This document shows, piece after piece, positions 46,347 through 55,453 of a stretch of DNA of 64,000 nt. The DNA is taken from positions 62,001 to 126,000 of the forward strand of contig DBCS01000008.1 in assembly GCA_002293185.1 (NCBI GenBank), read 5' to 3'. Numbering within the stretch: the first letter of the stretch is position 1; each line of letters starts with the position of its first letter. Below the pieces are notes generated by a model. It worked only from the letters and a program-made list of their open reading frames with translations, made no database searches and was not told where the DNA came from. This DNA is from Flavobacteriales bacterium UBA952. Lineage in GTDB: Bacteria; Bacteroidota; Bacteroidia; Flavobacteriales_D; Crocinitomicaceae. Position numbers and translations under genes: made by a program.

Positions 46347-47422
46347 AATTTATTTATATTTCTTATTTCCTGTTTACCATTTTTGCTTACCTTCTAGGTC
46401 TAAAGGAACTATATTTAATTTGGGTTTTCTTTTCACTTCTAATAATAACTTTGGAGTATTCGATTAAAAGAAGTTTATCCTGGCAAGGAAGAATCTTTTC
46501 ACTTTTGCTCTTACTTCCTGTTGGAATAATTAATATAATTAATGAAGTTGACATTATATTTCAGGTAGTAATCGATATTCTTTCTTTATTTACCATAGCT
46601 TTTTTATCTCAAAATAGAAAATTTGATGGTTTTCAAATAATAAAATATTGTTCATATTTACTTAATTTTATTCTTGTTTTACTATCGATAAATGTTGGTT
46701 TTGCAGATTTCCCTTATTCCTTACCTTTTGAAAAAATCTTTATTGGTTCATCATCCAATGGAGTAACTACTGTTGCAGTGGTTCTTAATTTTACGTATCA
46801 GATTCTCCTTATAAAAATTAAGAATAAATCTGATATTAAAGCAAATATTTTAACATTGCTAATTACTATTATTGGTTTTGGTAGAGGTGCTATTCTTGCT
46901 GCTACTCTTCAATTACTTGGTGGACTAATTTATAATTATAAAAGTTATAGAGGATATTACTATTCTTTGATAATTATATTATTGACAATTATAATTTATA
47001 TTAATTATGAGTCGATTAATGAATTTATAATTTCAAAAACAAAATTAGGAAGTGGTTTAGAAGATATTGAAAGGCAAAAAATATTAAATGATTATTCAAA
47101 AATGAATATTTTTGAATTTTTCTTTGGACGAACCTATTCGATGACTTCAATTGATCAAAATAACTTTGGCAACCCACATAATTCATTCATACGAATCCAT
47201 CATTGTTACGGTATTTTTGGAATTATTTATTTTCTGTTTTGGACAATAAAATCAATGATAGTATCAACAAAAACTATTTTAAATTTATTAATTCTTTTAT
47301 TTTTCGGTGTTGGTTTTTTTCTTCGAATATTTACAGAAATAATTTTTTTCGGAACAATAATGGATATTTTTTTCTTTACTTTAATTTTTCAACAAAATGA
47401 TAAACATGTTACAAGTATGTAA
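46343..47422 (+). CDS. O-antigen polymerase, Wzy type
   Basis: A 359-residue protein with ten or more hydrophobic segments and a larger periplasmic loop (about residues 225-290). It contains GNPHNSFIRIHHCYGIFG, like the H-x-S-containing loop of Wzy polymerases. Sequence between family members is poorly conserved, so the call rests on topology and context. No ATG is near. I chose TTG at 46343, overlapping the previous TGA; another TTG lies at 46334. Confidence 0.75.
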   Translation: MKFIYISYFLFTIFAYLLGLKELYLIWVFFSLLIITLEYSIKRSLSWQGRIFSLLLLLPVGIINIINEVDIIFQVVIDILSLFTIAFLSQNRKFDGFQIIKYCSYLLNFILVLLSINVGFADFPYSLPFEKIFIGSSSNGVTTVAVVLNFTYQILLIKIKNKSDIKANILTLLITIIGFGRGAILAATLQLLGGLIYNYKSYRGYYYSLIIILLTIIIYINYESINEFIISKTKLGSGLEDIERQKILNDYSKMNIFEFFFGRTYSMTSIDQNNFGNPHNSFIRIHHCYGIFGIIYFLFWTIKSMIVSTKTILNLLILLFFGVGFFLRIFTEIIFFGTIMDIFFFTLIFQQNDKHVTSM

Positions 47423-48533
47423 TAACTGTGTTATGGATACTACGGATTCAAATATTATTTTTGATGAAAAGGGCTTGTGTGATCATTGTAACACTTTTTA
47501 TTCTAAAATTAAACCATTCTGGTACACTGACGAAATAGGACTAAATGAATTAAAAAGCCTGGCCGAAAAAATCAAAAAAGAAGGTAAAGGAAAAGATTTT
47601 GATTGTTTGATGGGTATGAGTGGAGGTATCGATAGCTCATATTTATTGTATAAAATGGTTACTGAATTTGGGTTGCGCCCATTAGTTTTTCATGTTGATG
47701 CTGGATGGAATTCACAAATCGCAGTAAATAATATTGAAAGACTGGTTGACGGGTTAGGTCTTGATCTTTATACTGAGGTCATAAATTGGGAAGAGATGAA
47801 AGATCTTCAGTTGGCGTTTATTAAATCGGGAGTTCCTCATATAGATGTTCCTCAAGATCACGCTTTCTTTGCCACGATGTATAAGTTTGCATCAAAATAT
47901 AAAGTGAAAACTATTTTAACAGGTGGAAATTATTCAACGGAATGTGTTCGTAACCCATTAGAATGGATGTATTACCAATCTGATTCAATCCAATTAAAGG
48001 ATATTTTTAGAAGATTTGGTACAGGTAAGTTAAAAGATTATAAAGTGACTAATATTTTATGGCACAAAATCTGGCTTCCTTATTTTAAAGGAATAAAGTT
48101 ATATCGTCCATTAGACCTTATTCCATATAATAAGGAGCAAGCTATGCAAGAATTGGTGGATAAATTTGGATATCAAAAATATCCTCAAAAACATTTTGAA
48201 TCCCGATTTACAAGGTTTTATGAAGGTTTTTGGTTACCTGAAAGATTTGGTTTTGATACTAGAAAAGTTCAATTTTCGAGTTTGATATTAACCAATCAAA
48301 TGACTCGAGATGAAGCTCTATTAAAACTAAATGAGAAAGTATATACTAAAGAACAAATTGATGAAGATTTCGAGTATATATCAAATAAACTTGGTATAAC
48401 TGTTGATGAGTTATGGTCATATTTTTATGCCCCTAAAAAAACTTACAAGGATTATAAATCCCAAGAAAACTTATATTCTTTGGGAGCCAAAGTCATGAGA
48501 TATTTCAAATTAGAAAAAGGAGGAAAAAGATGA
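47397..48533 (+). CDS. N-acetyl sugar amidotransferase (WbpG/PseA-like)
   Basis: A 378-residue ATP-dependent amidotransferase. Two CxxC pairs at the N-terminus (CNNC and CDHC, about residues 8-33) form a zinc-ribbon-like part, and the PP-loop GMSGGIDSSYLL lies near residue 77. Homologues convert an acetamido to an acetamidino group on a sugar, using ammonia delivered by HisH/HisF-like partners, which are encoded directly downstream. A second possible ATG lies at 47406. Confidence 0.88.
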   Translation: MINMLQVCNNCVMDTTDSNIIFDEKGLCDHCNTFYSKIKPFWYTDEIGLNELKSLAEKIKKEGKGKDFDCLMGMSGGIDSSYLLYKMVTEFGLRPLVFHVDAGWNSQIAVNNIERLVDGLGLDLYTEVINWEEMKDLQLAFIKSGVPHIDVPQDHAFFATMYKFASKYKVKTILTGGNYSTECVRNPLEWMYYQSDSIQLKDIFRRFGTGKLKDYKVTNILWHKIWLPYFKGIKLYRPLDLIPYNKEQAMQELVDKFGYQKYPQKHFESRFTRFYEGFWLPERFGFDTRKVQFSSLILTNQMTRDEALLKLNEKVYTKEQIDEDFEYISNKLGITVDELWSYFYAPKKTYKDYKSQENLYSLGAKVMRYFKLEKGGKR

Positions 48534-49144
48534 TAGGAATCATCAATTATGGATCAGGTAACATACAAGCAGTAGCGAATATTTACAAAAGAGTTGGTAT
48601 ATCTTACAAAATAGTGAACACCAAAAATGATTTTGATGAAGTAGAAAAGTTAATACTTCCTGGTGTTGGCGCTTTTGATGCAACGATGAAGGTTTTAAAT
48701 AATTCGGGATTACGTGATGCTCTAGATTATCATGTGTTAGAAATACAAAAACCAGTTCTTGGGATTTGTGTGGGAATGCAAATTATGAGTAATGGAAGTG
48801 AGGAAGGACTCGAAGCCGGTTTAGGATGGATAAAAGGAAAAGTCAAGAAGTTTGATATTTCAAAGTTAGTGCAAAAGCCATTTCTTCCACATATGGGATG
48901 GAATACAATAAACTCGATTTCAAATTCAGCATTGTTTCAAAATATAGACAATGTTTTAGGTTTTTATTTTGTTCACAGTTTTTATTATGAAACAGAAAAA
49001 CAAGAATCTATACTGGCTCAGACGCAATATGGAGATTTATTTACTTCAGCTGTTAACGACCGTCATATTTTTGGCGTTCAATTTCATCCTGAAAAGAGCC
49101 ATATAAATGGAATCAATTTGCTTACAAATTTTGCAGAATTATAA
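48530..49144 (+). CDS. HisH-like glutamine amidotransferase of the acetamidino-sugar system
   Basis: A class I glutaminase of 204 residues. Catalytic Cys80 is in LGICVGMQ, and the His/Glu pair is in GVQFHPEKSH. It would hydrolyse glutamine and pass ammonia to the HisF-like partner. Position between the WbpG-like and HisF-like genes, outside any his operon, points to polysaccharide modification and not histidine synthesis. It overlaps the gene before by 4 bases (ATGA) and the next by one. Confidence 0.9.
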   Translation: MIGIINYGSGNIQAVANIYKRVGISYKIVNTKNDFDEVEKLILPGVGAFDATMKVLNNSGLRDALDYHVLEIQKPVLGICVGMQIMSNGSEEGLEAGLGWIKGKVKKFDISKLVQKPFLPHMGWNTINSISNSALFQNIDNVLGFYFVHSFYYETEKQESILAQTQYGDLFTSAVNDRHIFGVQFHPEKSHINGINLLTNFAEL

Positions 49145-49911
49145 TGTTAAGAGCAAGAATTATTCCGTGTCTTTTGGTACACAAAAAGGGTTTGGTAAAG
49201 ACAAAAAAATTTTCTGAGCACAAATATGTTGGAGACCCTATCAATGCGGTAAAAATATTTAATGAAAAAGAAGTTGATGAATTAATTGTTTTAGATATTG
49301 ATGCTACCTCTGAATCACGTCAACCAGATTTTGAAATGATAAAAAATTTGGCAAATGAATGTAGAATGCCTTTTTGTTATGGTGGCGGTGTAACAACAGT
49401 TGATCAAGCCAAAAAAATCATCTCCCTCGGTGCTGAAAAAGTAGCGTTGAGTCATAGTGCTATTTCAAATACTACTCTACTGCGATCCATTTCCAAAGAG
49501 GTAGGAAGTCAAAGTGTAGTGGTTATTTTAGATATAAAAAAACGAGGTATATTAAAAGGAGGTGGTTATGATTTATTCACTAAAAATGGAAAACAGAGGG
49601 CAGATTTAAAGATTTTAGATTTTATAGCTGAGCTAAATAGTATTGGAATTGGAGAGATAGTAATAAACTCGATTGATAACGATGGAATGATGACTGGTTA
49701 TGATTTTCAACTCATTGATTTGATTCGAAATCATACAGATTTGCCAATAACCGTTCTCGGTGGTGCAGGTAGTCTGGATCATATTAAAGAAGTAATATCT
49801 AAGTATAATATAATAGGAGTTGCGGCTGGAAGTTTATTTGTTTTCAAAGGTAAATACAATGCCGTGCTAATTAACTATCCAAATCGCGAAGAAAAGTTTG
49901 CATTATTTTAA
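49144..49911 (+). CDS. HisF paralogue of the acetamidino-sugar system, without catalytic Asp11
   Basis: A 255-residue (beta/alpha)8 protein of the HisF family. The first strand reads RIIPCLLVHKKG, so residue 11 is Leu where histidine-pathway HisF has the catalytic Asp (PCLDV). The second Asp region (VVVILDIKKRG) is kept, as are ELIVLDIDATSESR, INSIDNDGMM and VLGGAGSLDHI. The missing Asp argues against cyclase activity and for a pure ammonia-channel role with HisH and the WbpG-like enzyme. Confidence 0.88.
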   Translation: MLRARIIPCLLVHKKGLVKTKKFSEHKYVGDPINAVKIFNEKEVDELIVLDIDATSESRQPDFEMIKNLANECRMPFCYGGGVTTVDQAKKIISLGAEKVALSHSAISNTTLLRSISKEVGSQSVVVILDIKKRGILKGGGYDLFTKNGKQRADLKILDFIAELNSIGIGEIVINSIDNDGMMTGYDFQLIDLIRNHTDLPITVLGGAGSLDHIKEVISKYNIIGVAAGSLFVFKGKYNAVLINYPNREEKFALF

Positions 49912-49913
49912 TT

Positions 49914-52037
49914 ATGAAACAAATCATACAAGACCTTAAAAACGGAAATACAATTCTTGAGGAAGTGCCAGCACCGGACGTAAAAGCGGGCCATTTGTTA
50001 ATTCAAACAACAAGGTCTTTAGTATCTCTAGGCACGGAACGAATGCTCGTTGAATTCGGAAAATCCAATTTTTTCCAAAAGGCAAAGCAACAACCTGATA
50101 AAGTAAAAGAAGTTGTAAATAAGGTAAAGACAGATGGTTTAAGGCCTACAATCAATGCCGTATTAAATAAATTAGGTCAACCCCTTCCGTTAGGTTATTG
50201 TAATGTAGGCCGGGTAATAGCAATCGGAAAAGGTGTTGAAGGCTTTTCAATTGGTGATAGAGTGGCATCGAATGGTCCACATGCAGAATATGTTTCCGTT
50301 CCAAAGAATTTAGTGGTCCAGATTCCCGAGGGGGTATCTGATGAGGAAGCATCATTTACAGTAATTGGAGCCATAGGTCTACAAGGAATACGTTTGGCAA
50401 ACCCAACATTAGGTGAAACAGTTGTTGTAGTTGGTTTAGGTTTAATAGGGTTAGTGACTGCTCAATTACTTAAAGCGAATGGTTGCAGGGTCATTGGTTT
50501 TGACTATGATAATGTTAAGGTTGAATTAGCCCGAAAATTTGGAATAGACGCTGTAAACCCTGCAGAGGGTATTGACCAAGTTGGTTATGTTCAAAACTTA
50601 ACTGCCAATATCGGTGCGGATGCTGTGATTATAACTGCTTCGAATAAAAGCAATGAGATTATTTCTCAATCTGCTAAAATGTCTCGAAAAAGAGGCAGAA
50701 TTATTTTAGTGGGAGTTATCGGATTAGACATTTCAAGGGCTGATTTTTTTGAAAAAGAATTGACTTTTCAAGTGTCTTGTTCTTATGGACCCGGACGATA
50801 TGACGAACAGTATGAGCAAAAGGGTCAAGATTATCCCCTTCCATTTGTTCGTTGGACTGAAAAGCGCAATTTCGAAACCATTTTAAATGCTATTGCTTCA
50901 GGTGCAATAGATGTCAAGAGTTTAATTACCGAAAGGATTACTCTTGATAACTATAATGATATATATTCCGACATGAACAATGGAAGATCAATTGCTTCCA
51001 TTTTAGAATATCCTGAGAAAGAATCAAATGAACCGAATAGGTCAATTAGATTAAACAGTACTGAGTTTACAAGCGGGCAAGGTGTAGTTGGCATTATTGG
51101 CGCAGGGAACTTTACTTCAGCCATGATTTTACCTTGTTTGAAAAAGACTCCAGCTAAGCTAAAGTATATTTCAAGTGCAGGGGGATTGACAGGCACTGTA
51201 CTTGCGAAAAAATTTAATATCGCCAATTCTACAACTGATAACAATTCGATCCTAAATGATAAGGATGTAGATCTAGTTATGGTGACTACACGTCATAATT
51301 CTCATGCAGCGTTAGTTACACAAGCACTAAATCATGGGAAGCATGTATTTGTAGAAAAACCATTAGCCTTAAATCTGACAGAGCTCGATCAAATTATTGA
51401 GGCAACAGAAAAATCTAAGAAAACTGTCACGGTAGGTTTCAATAGACGTTTTGCACCTTTAGCGGTCAAGATGAAAAAGCTTTTGGGAAATAGCGGCTCC
51501 CCTATGAATATCGTTGCAACCATGAATGCAGGGTTTATACCGAGCAATGTTTGGGTTCATGACATGGAGGTAGGCGGAGGTAGAATCATTGGGGAGGCTT
51601 GTCACTTTATAGATTTGATTTCCTTTATAACGAATTCACAAGTTGTTTCAGTATGTATGAATGCTCTGGGTCAGCATCCTATGGATAATTCAGACAATGC
51701 GTCAATACTTCTGAAATATGAAAATGGATCGAATGCAGTAATCAATTATTTTGCCAATGGATCAAAAGCATATTCGAAGGAAAGGGTAGAGGTTTATCAT
51801 CAGGAAAGAACTTTAGTGATGGATAATTGGCGCAAGTTATCAGGTTACGGTTTTAAAAACTTTAGTTCGGCGTCTTCTGGACAAGACAAAGGGCATCAAA
51901 GTCAATTTAATTTATTAATAGAGTCCGTGACAAAAGGCGGTAAGCAAGTCATACCATTTGACCAAATCATCAATACGACCAAGGCCAGCTTTGCTGCGAT
52001 AGAGAGTTTAAGGAATGGCACTTGGATTAATATATAA
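49914..52037 (+). CDS. Bi-domain oxidoreductase: zinc-type alcohol dehydrogenase fold plus Gfo/Idh/MocA
   Basis: A 707-residue fusion. Residues 1 to about 355 form a medium-chain dehydrogenase (GDRVASNGPHAEYVSVP, VVVGLGLIGLVTAQLLKANG). Residues from about 380 form a Gfo/Idh/MocA oxidoreductase (VGIIGAGNFTSAMILPCL, VFVEKPLALN, GEACHFIDLISF). Such fusions are often found with heparinase-like and WbuB-like genes in O-antigen loci, as here, but the reaction is not established. It lies 2 bases after hisF. Confidence 0.85.
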   Translation: MKQIIQDLKNGNTILEEVPAPDVKAGHLLIQTTRSLVSLGTERMLVEFGKSNFFQKAKQQPDKVKEVVNKVKTDGLRPTINAVLNKLGQPLPLGYCNVGRVIAIGKGVEGFSIGDRVASNGPHAEYVSVPKNLVVQIPEGVSDEEASFTVIGAIGLQGIRLANPTLGETVVVVGLGLIGLVTAQLLKANGCRVIGFDYDNVKVELARKFGIDAVNPAEGIDQVGYVQNLTANIGADAVIITASNKSNEIISQSAKMSRKRGRIILVGVIGLDISRADFFEKELTFQVSCSYGPGRYDEQYEQKGQDYPLPFVRWTEKRNFETILNAIASGAIDVKSLITERITLDNYNDIYSDMNNGRSIASILEYPEKESNEPNRSIRLNSTEFTSGQGVVGIIGAGNFTSAMILPCLKKTPAKLKYISSAGGLTGTVLAKKFNIANSTTDNNSILNDKDVDLVMVTTRHNSHAALVTQALNHGKHVFVEKPLALNLTELDQIIEATEKSKKTVTVGFNRRFAPLAVKMKKLLGNSGSPMNIVATMNAGFIPSNVWVHDMEVGGGRIIGEACHFIDLISFITNSQVVSVCMNALGQHPMDNSDNASILLKYENGSNAVINYFANGSKAYSKERVEVYHQERTLVMDNWRKLSGYGFKNFSSASSGQDKGHQSQFNLLIESVTKGGKQVIPFDQIINTTKASFAAIESLRNGTWINI

Positions 52038-52042
52038 ATAAG

Positions 52043-52738
52043 ATGAAATTTATTGAACTTAATAAAAGAATTAGTAGATCACTTCTAAAATTAGAAGAAG
52101 ATATTGATCAAATATTTATCGAGAAAATAAGAAATGCATCATTTAATAGTGCGGTGATTATTGAATTAGGTGGGGTAAGCAGGCCAGTATTATCATTGTC
52201 AGATAAATATGAGTATATAGGAATAGATATTGATTCAAATTTTGTTTTCGATCAGTACTATAACGAATTTTATTGTCAATCAGTTGAAGACAAGATAGAT
52301 TTAAAAGCCGACCTAATTTTTTCAAAATATTTAATGGAACATGTAAAAAACGTTAAGATTTCTTATGAAAATCAATTTACAATGTTAAATGTTGGAGGTA
52401 GATCTATTCATTTATACCCCCTTGGTTATCATCCTTTTTCACTTGCAAATAAATTATTAGGAAACAACATTGCAAGAAAATTAATACCTATTCTTAGAAA
52501 AGGTTCTGAAATACACACCGGTTACCCTGCATACTATTCCTTAGGAAATGCCTATAAACTGGAAAGGTTTTTTAGAAAAAAAGGTATTAACGCAAAATTT
52601 AAATACCACTATGGTGCTTTGGACTACTTTACTTTTTTTATACCATTGGCATTTATTATCTTCATTTTTAACTCTATTTCTCGAAAATTTAATTTGAAGA
52701 TATTCGCTTCAAATGTGATTGTGGAATTTGAAAAATAG
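52043..52738 (+). CDS. Class I SAM-dependent methyltransferase-like protein
   Basis: A 231-residue protein with a Rossmann-like core: VIIELGGVSRPVLSL as motif I, YIGIDIDSNFVF as the acidic motif, and KADLIFSKYLMEHVKN, similar to the motif before the substrate site. A hydrophobic stretch near residues 190-210 may attach it to the membrane. Sugar or lipid methylation is inferred from the setting; the glycine motif is weaker than usual, so I am only moderately sure. Confidence 0.62.
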   Translation: MKFIELNKRISRSLLKLEEDIDQIFIEKIRNASFNSAVIIELGGVSRPVLSLSDKYEYIGIDIDSNFVFDQYYNEFYCQSVEDKIDLKADLIFSKYLMEHVKNVKISYENQFTMLNVGGRSIHLYPLGYHPFSLANKLLGNNIARKLIPILRKGSEIHTGYPAYYSLGNAYKLERFFRKKGINAKFKYHYGALDYFTFFIPLAFIIFIFNSISRKFNLKIFASNVIVEFEK

Positions 52739-52746
52739 AAGTACTT

Positions 52747-53844
52747 ATGAAAATAGATTTAAATGCTGGGGCACGGCCGAATTTTATGAAAATTGCTCCG
52801 ATCATAGATGCTATTTTGGAGGAGCAAGCAAAGGGTACAGATATCCAATTTAGACTCATTCATACAGGACAGCACTATGATAAAAATATGAGTAATAGTT
52901 TTTTTGTTCAGTTGGGTATTCCGCAGCCAAATGTAAATCTAGGCGCAGGTGGAGGTACGCAAGCTGAGCAAACCGCGGCAATCATGATTGGTTATGAAAA
53001 GTTGTTGTTGTCAGAAAGATCTGACCTTTGCTTGGTTGTTGGCGACGTTACATCTACAATGGCATGTGCTATAGTTGCTCAAAAGTTACACATTCCGGTA
53101 GCCCATGTTGAAGCGGGTATACGTTCTGGAGATTGGACCATGCCAGAGGAGATTAATCGCTTAGTAACGGACTCCATAACTAATTATTTCTTTACAACCA
53201 CACCAGAGGCTACAAAAACAATTTTGAATTCAGGTGTTGCTGAGGATCGTGTTTTTTGGGTGGGTAACACAATGATTGATACCTTACTTAAACAAAGACC
53301 CAGATTTAGAAAGCCAAATTTCTGGGATGAGTTAGCATTTGAGAAGGGTCAATACATTGTGATGACGCTGCACAGACCAGCAAATGTTGATGATGAAGAA
53401 AAATTAAAAGAACTATTAGATGAGATTATAAGTAATTCTATTGGATTACCCTTGATTTTCCCTGTACACCCGAGAACAGCTAAAATTTTGGCAACGCTGA
53501 ACCTTGGACATCAACAATTACACACAATTGAACCTCTTGGTTACTTAGAGTTTAATTACCTTGTTGAGAACGCATTAGCAGTAATAACAGATTCAGGTGG
53601 AATTACTGAAGAAACTACGGTAATGGGTGTGCCATGTATGACGCTCAGAGATAACACAGAACGTCCAGAGACTGTTGTCGTGGGCACCAATGAACTAATT
53701 GGCACAAATCCAAAATCAATTAAACCGGCGCTAGAAAAGTTGTTTGCAGGAGAGTGGAAGAAAGGTGCTGTACCCGAATTATGGGATGGTAATACTGCAA
53801 AAAGAATTGTTTCAATTTTAAAGAACCTGCAGGTTGCTAGCTAA
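52747..53844 (+). CDS. UDP-N-acetylglucosamine 2-epimerase, non-hydrolysing (WecB/WbpI-like), copy 1
   Basis: A 365-residue epimerase with GARPNFMKIAPII, IHTGQHYDKNMS, VGDVTSTMACAIVAQKL, HVEAGIRSGDW, PVHPRTAKIL and SDSGGI-like TDSGGITEETTVMGVP. It interconverts C2 epimers of UDP-GlcNAc or, for WbpI relatives, of UDP-GlcNAc3NAcA. It closely resembles the GC-richer copy at 59095. In this cassette it may serve the diacetamido-uronic sugar. The next gene overlaps its end by 11 bases. Confidence 0.92.
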   Translation: MKIDLNAGARPNFMKIAPIIDAILEEQAKGTDIQFRLIHTGQHYDKNMSNSFFVQLGIPQPNVNLGAGGGTQAEQTAAIMIGYEKLLLSERSDLCLVVGDVTSTMACAIVAQKLHIPVAHVEAGIRSGDWTMPEEINRLVTDSITNYFFTTTPEATKTILNSGVAEDRVFWVGNTMIDTLLKQRPRFRKPNFWDELAFEKGQYIVMTLHRPANVDDEEKLKELLDEIISNSIGLPLIFPVHPRTAKILATLNLGHQQLHTIEPLGYLEFNYLVENALAVITDSGGITEETTVMGVPCMTLRDNTERPETVVVGTNELIGTNPKSIKPALEKLFAGEWKKGAVPELWDGNTAKRIVSILKNLQVAS

Positions 53845-55453
53845 GGCAATTCGATTATATCACACCGTAAAATATCTAAAGCTCAAGCAAGTTGTTTGGA
53901 GGTTGATTTATCTATTACCTCGGCGGCGTACTCCCCAAACGAGTTCCCCAAAAACAAATTCAATACCATTTATAAACATCACTAAACGCGGAATTACAAA
54001 GGATTACGATCATTTCACATTTCTCAGTGAAGTAAATCAATTATCCCTAGTTGGTTGGGATAATCCTTCACAATCAAAGTTGTGGCGATATAATTTGCAT
54101 TATTTTGATTGTTTAAATCAAGTTGAGCTAGAGAATGAAGGAGTAGAACTTCAAGATAATATTATTAGTAAATGGATAAGAGAAAATCCTTTTGGAAAAG
54201 GAACAGGATGGGAACCTTATCCGACTTCTCTGAGAATCATCAATTGGATAAAATGGCACTTCAAAACAAATAGTCTTAGTGCTGAGGCTAAGTTGAGTTT
54301 ATGGAGCCAAGTTAACTGGTTAGTAGGCCGACCGGAATACCACTTACTTGGAAATCATTTATTTATTAATGCAAAAGCACTTCTGTTCGCATGTGTTATC
54401 TTTGAACTAGATGAACAATCGGCCATTTATAAAAAAGCTTTAAAAATATTAAAGGAGGAGTTAAGTGAACAATTTCTTGAGGATGGTGCTCATTTTGAAT
54501 TGAGCCCAATGTACCATGCATTAGCGATGGAGGACCTGTTGGATCTTTATCAACTCAATAAAAGCCTGCCTTTAAGTTTTCCGAGTCAAGAGATTCAAGA
54601 AAAATTTCTAAATGGGATGAATTGGCTTCATTACATGAGTTATAATAGTGGCGAACTTGCTCATTTTAATGATTGTGCAAATGACATAGCTCCAACTTTT
54701 AATGAGTTAATAGAGTTGGGTCAAAAAGTTGGGTTGAATTGGGTATTAAATTCGGGTAATAAATTCAATTATTTTAAGGATAGTGGTTTTGTAGTATTAA
54801 AAAATGAAACGGTCCATTTAATAGCTGATATAGGCGATATAGGCCCAGACTATTTACCCGGTCATGCCCACGCAGATTCTCTTTCTTTTGAATTAGCCAT
54901 CAAAGGACAAAGAATAATTGTTAACTCTGGAATAGGAGAGTATGGTGTATCTGAGGAACGCTTAAGACAAAGAAGTACAGCTGCTCATTCTACTATTGAA
55001 TTAGATGGCAAAAGTTCTTCAGAAGTTTGGTCAGGTTTTAGGGTTGCCCAACGAGCAAGAATAACTGAAGTAGATCTTATTGAAAGGGATAAGAAATTTG
55101 AGTTTGCGGCTGTTCATGATGGGTATACACGGATAAAATCCAAACCTTTACACAAGAGAAATTGGAAGTTAGATGATAGTAGTATTGAAATAATTGACGA
55201 GGTAAGTGGTTCAGGAAATTCAGTACAATTGAGGTATTTTTTACATCCAGATATTCATGTTGATATACATGATGACAGTATAATATTAAGTATATCTTCA
55301 GAGAAATTGGCAAAAATTAGAACTGAGCAAAATATGCAGGTCGTTGATTCAACATACCATGACAAATTTGGTGTATCTAGAAAAAATAAATGTTTGTTGA
55401 TTACTGGTGTTACCCCGTTTAAATGTATGATAAAAATTAATTGGACACTGTGA
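53834..55453 (+). CDS. Heparinase II/III-like protein, cytosolic, in O-antigen cluster
   Basis: A 539-residue protein with an alpha-helical toroid part (WEPYPTSLRIINWIKWHF, YHLLGNHLFINAKAL, HFELSPMYHALAMEDLLDL) and a C-terminal beta-sandwich part (YLPGHAHADSLSFELA, GVSEERLRQRSTAAHSTIELD). It looks like the heparinase II/III and alginate lyase superfamily, but it has no signal peptide. Homologues are common in O-antigen loci, where the substrate is unknown. The start is TTG at 53834; no ATG lies near the N-terminus. Confidence 0.82.
   Translation: MLAKAIRLYHTVKYLKLKQVVWRLIYLLPRRRTPQTSSPKTNSIPFINITKRGITKDYDHFTFLSEVNQLSLVGWDNPSQSKLWRYNLHYFDCLNQVELENEGVELQDNIISKWIRENPFGKGTGWEPYPTSLRIINWIKWHFKTNSLSAEAKLSLWSQVNWLVGRPEYHLLGNHLFINAKALLFACVIFELDEQSAIYKKALKILKEELSEQFLEDGAHFELSPMYHALAMEDLLDLYQLNKSLPLSFPSQEIQEKFLNGMNWLHYMSYNSGELAHFNDCANDIAPTFNELIELGQKVGLNWVLNSGNKFNYFKDSGFVVLKNETVHLIADIGDIGPDYLPGHAHADSLSFELAIKGQRIIVNSGIGEYGVSEERLRQRSTAAHSTIELDGKSSSEVWSGFRVAQRARITEVDLIERDKKFEFAAVHDGYTRIKSKPLHKRNWKLDDSSIEIIDEVSGSGNSVQLRYFLHPDIHVDIHDDSIILSISSEKLAKIRTEQNMQVVDSTYHDKFGVSRKNKCLLITGVTPFKCMIKINWTL

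Noticed and set aside
45000..47400. Long A/T stretches that might be a replication origin or phage remnant
   Set aside because: The region is fully covered by coherent wzx, transferase, acyltransferase and wzy frames; no DnaA-box cluster or phage gene was seen.
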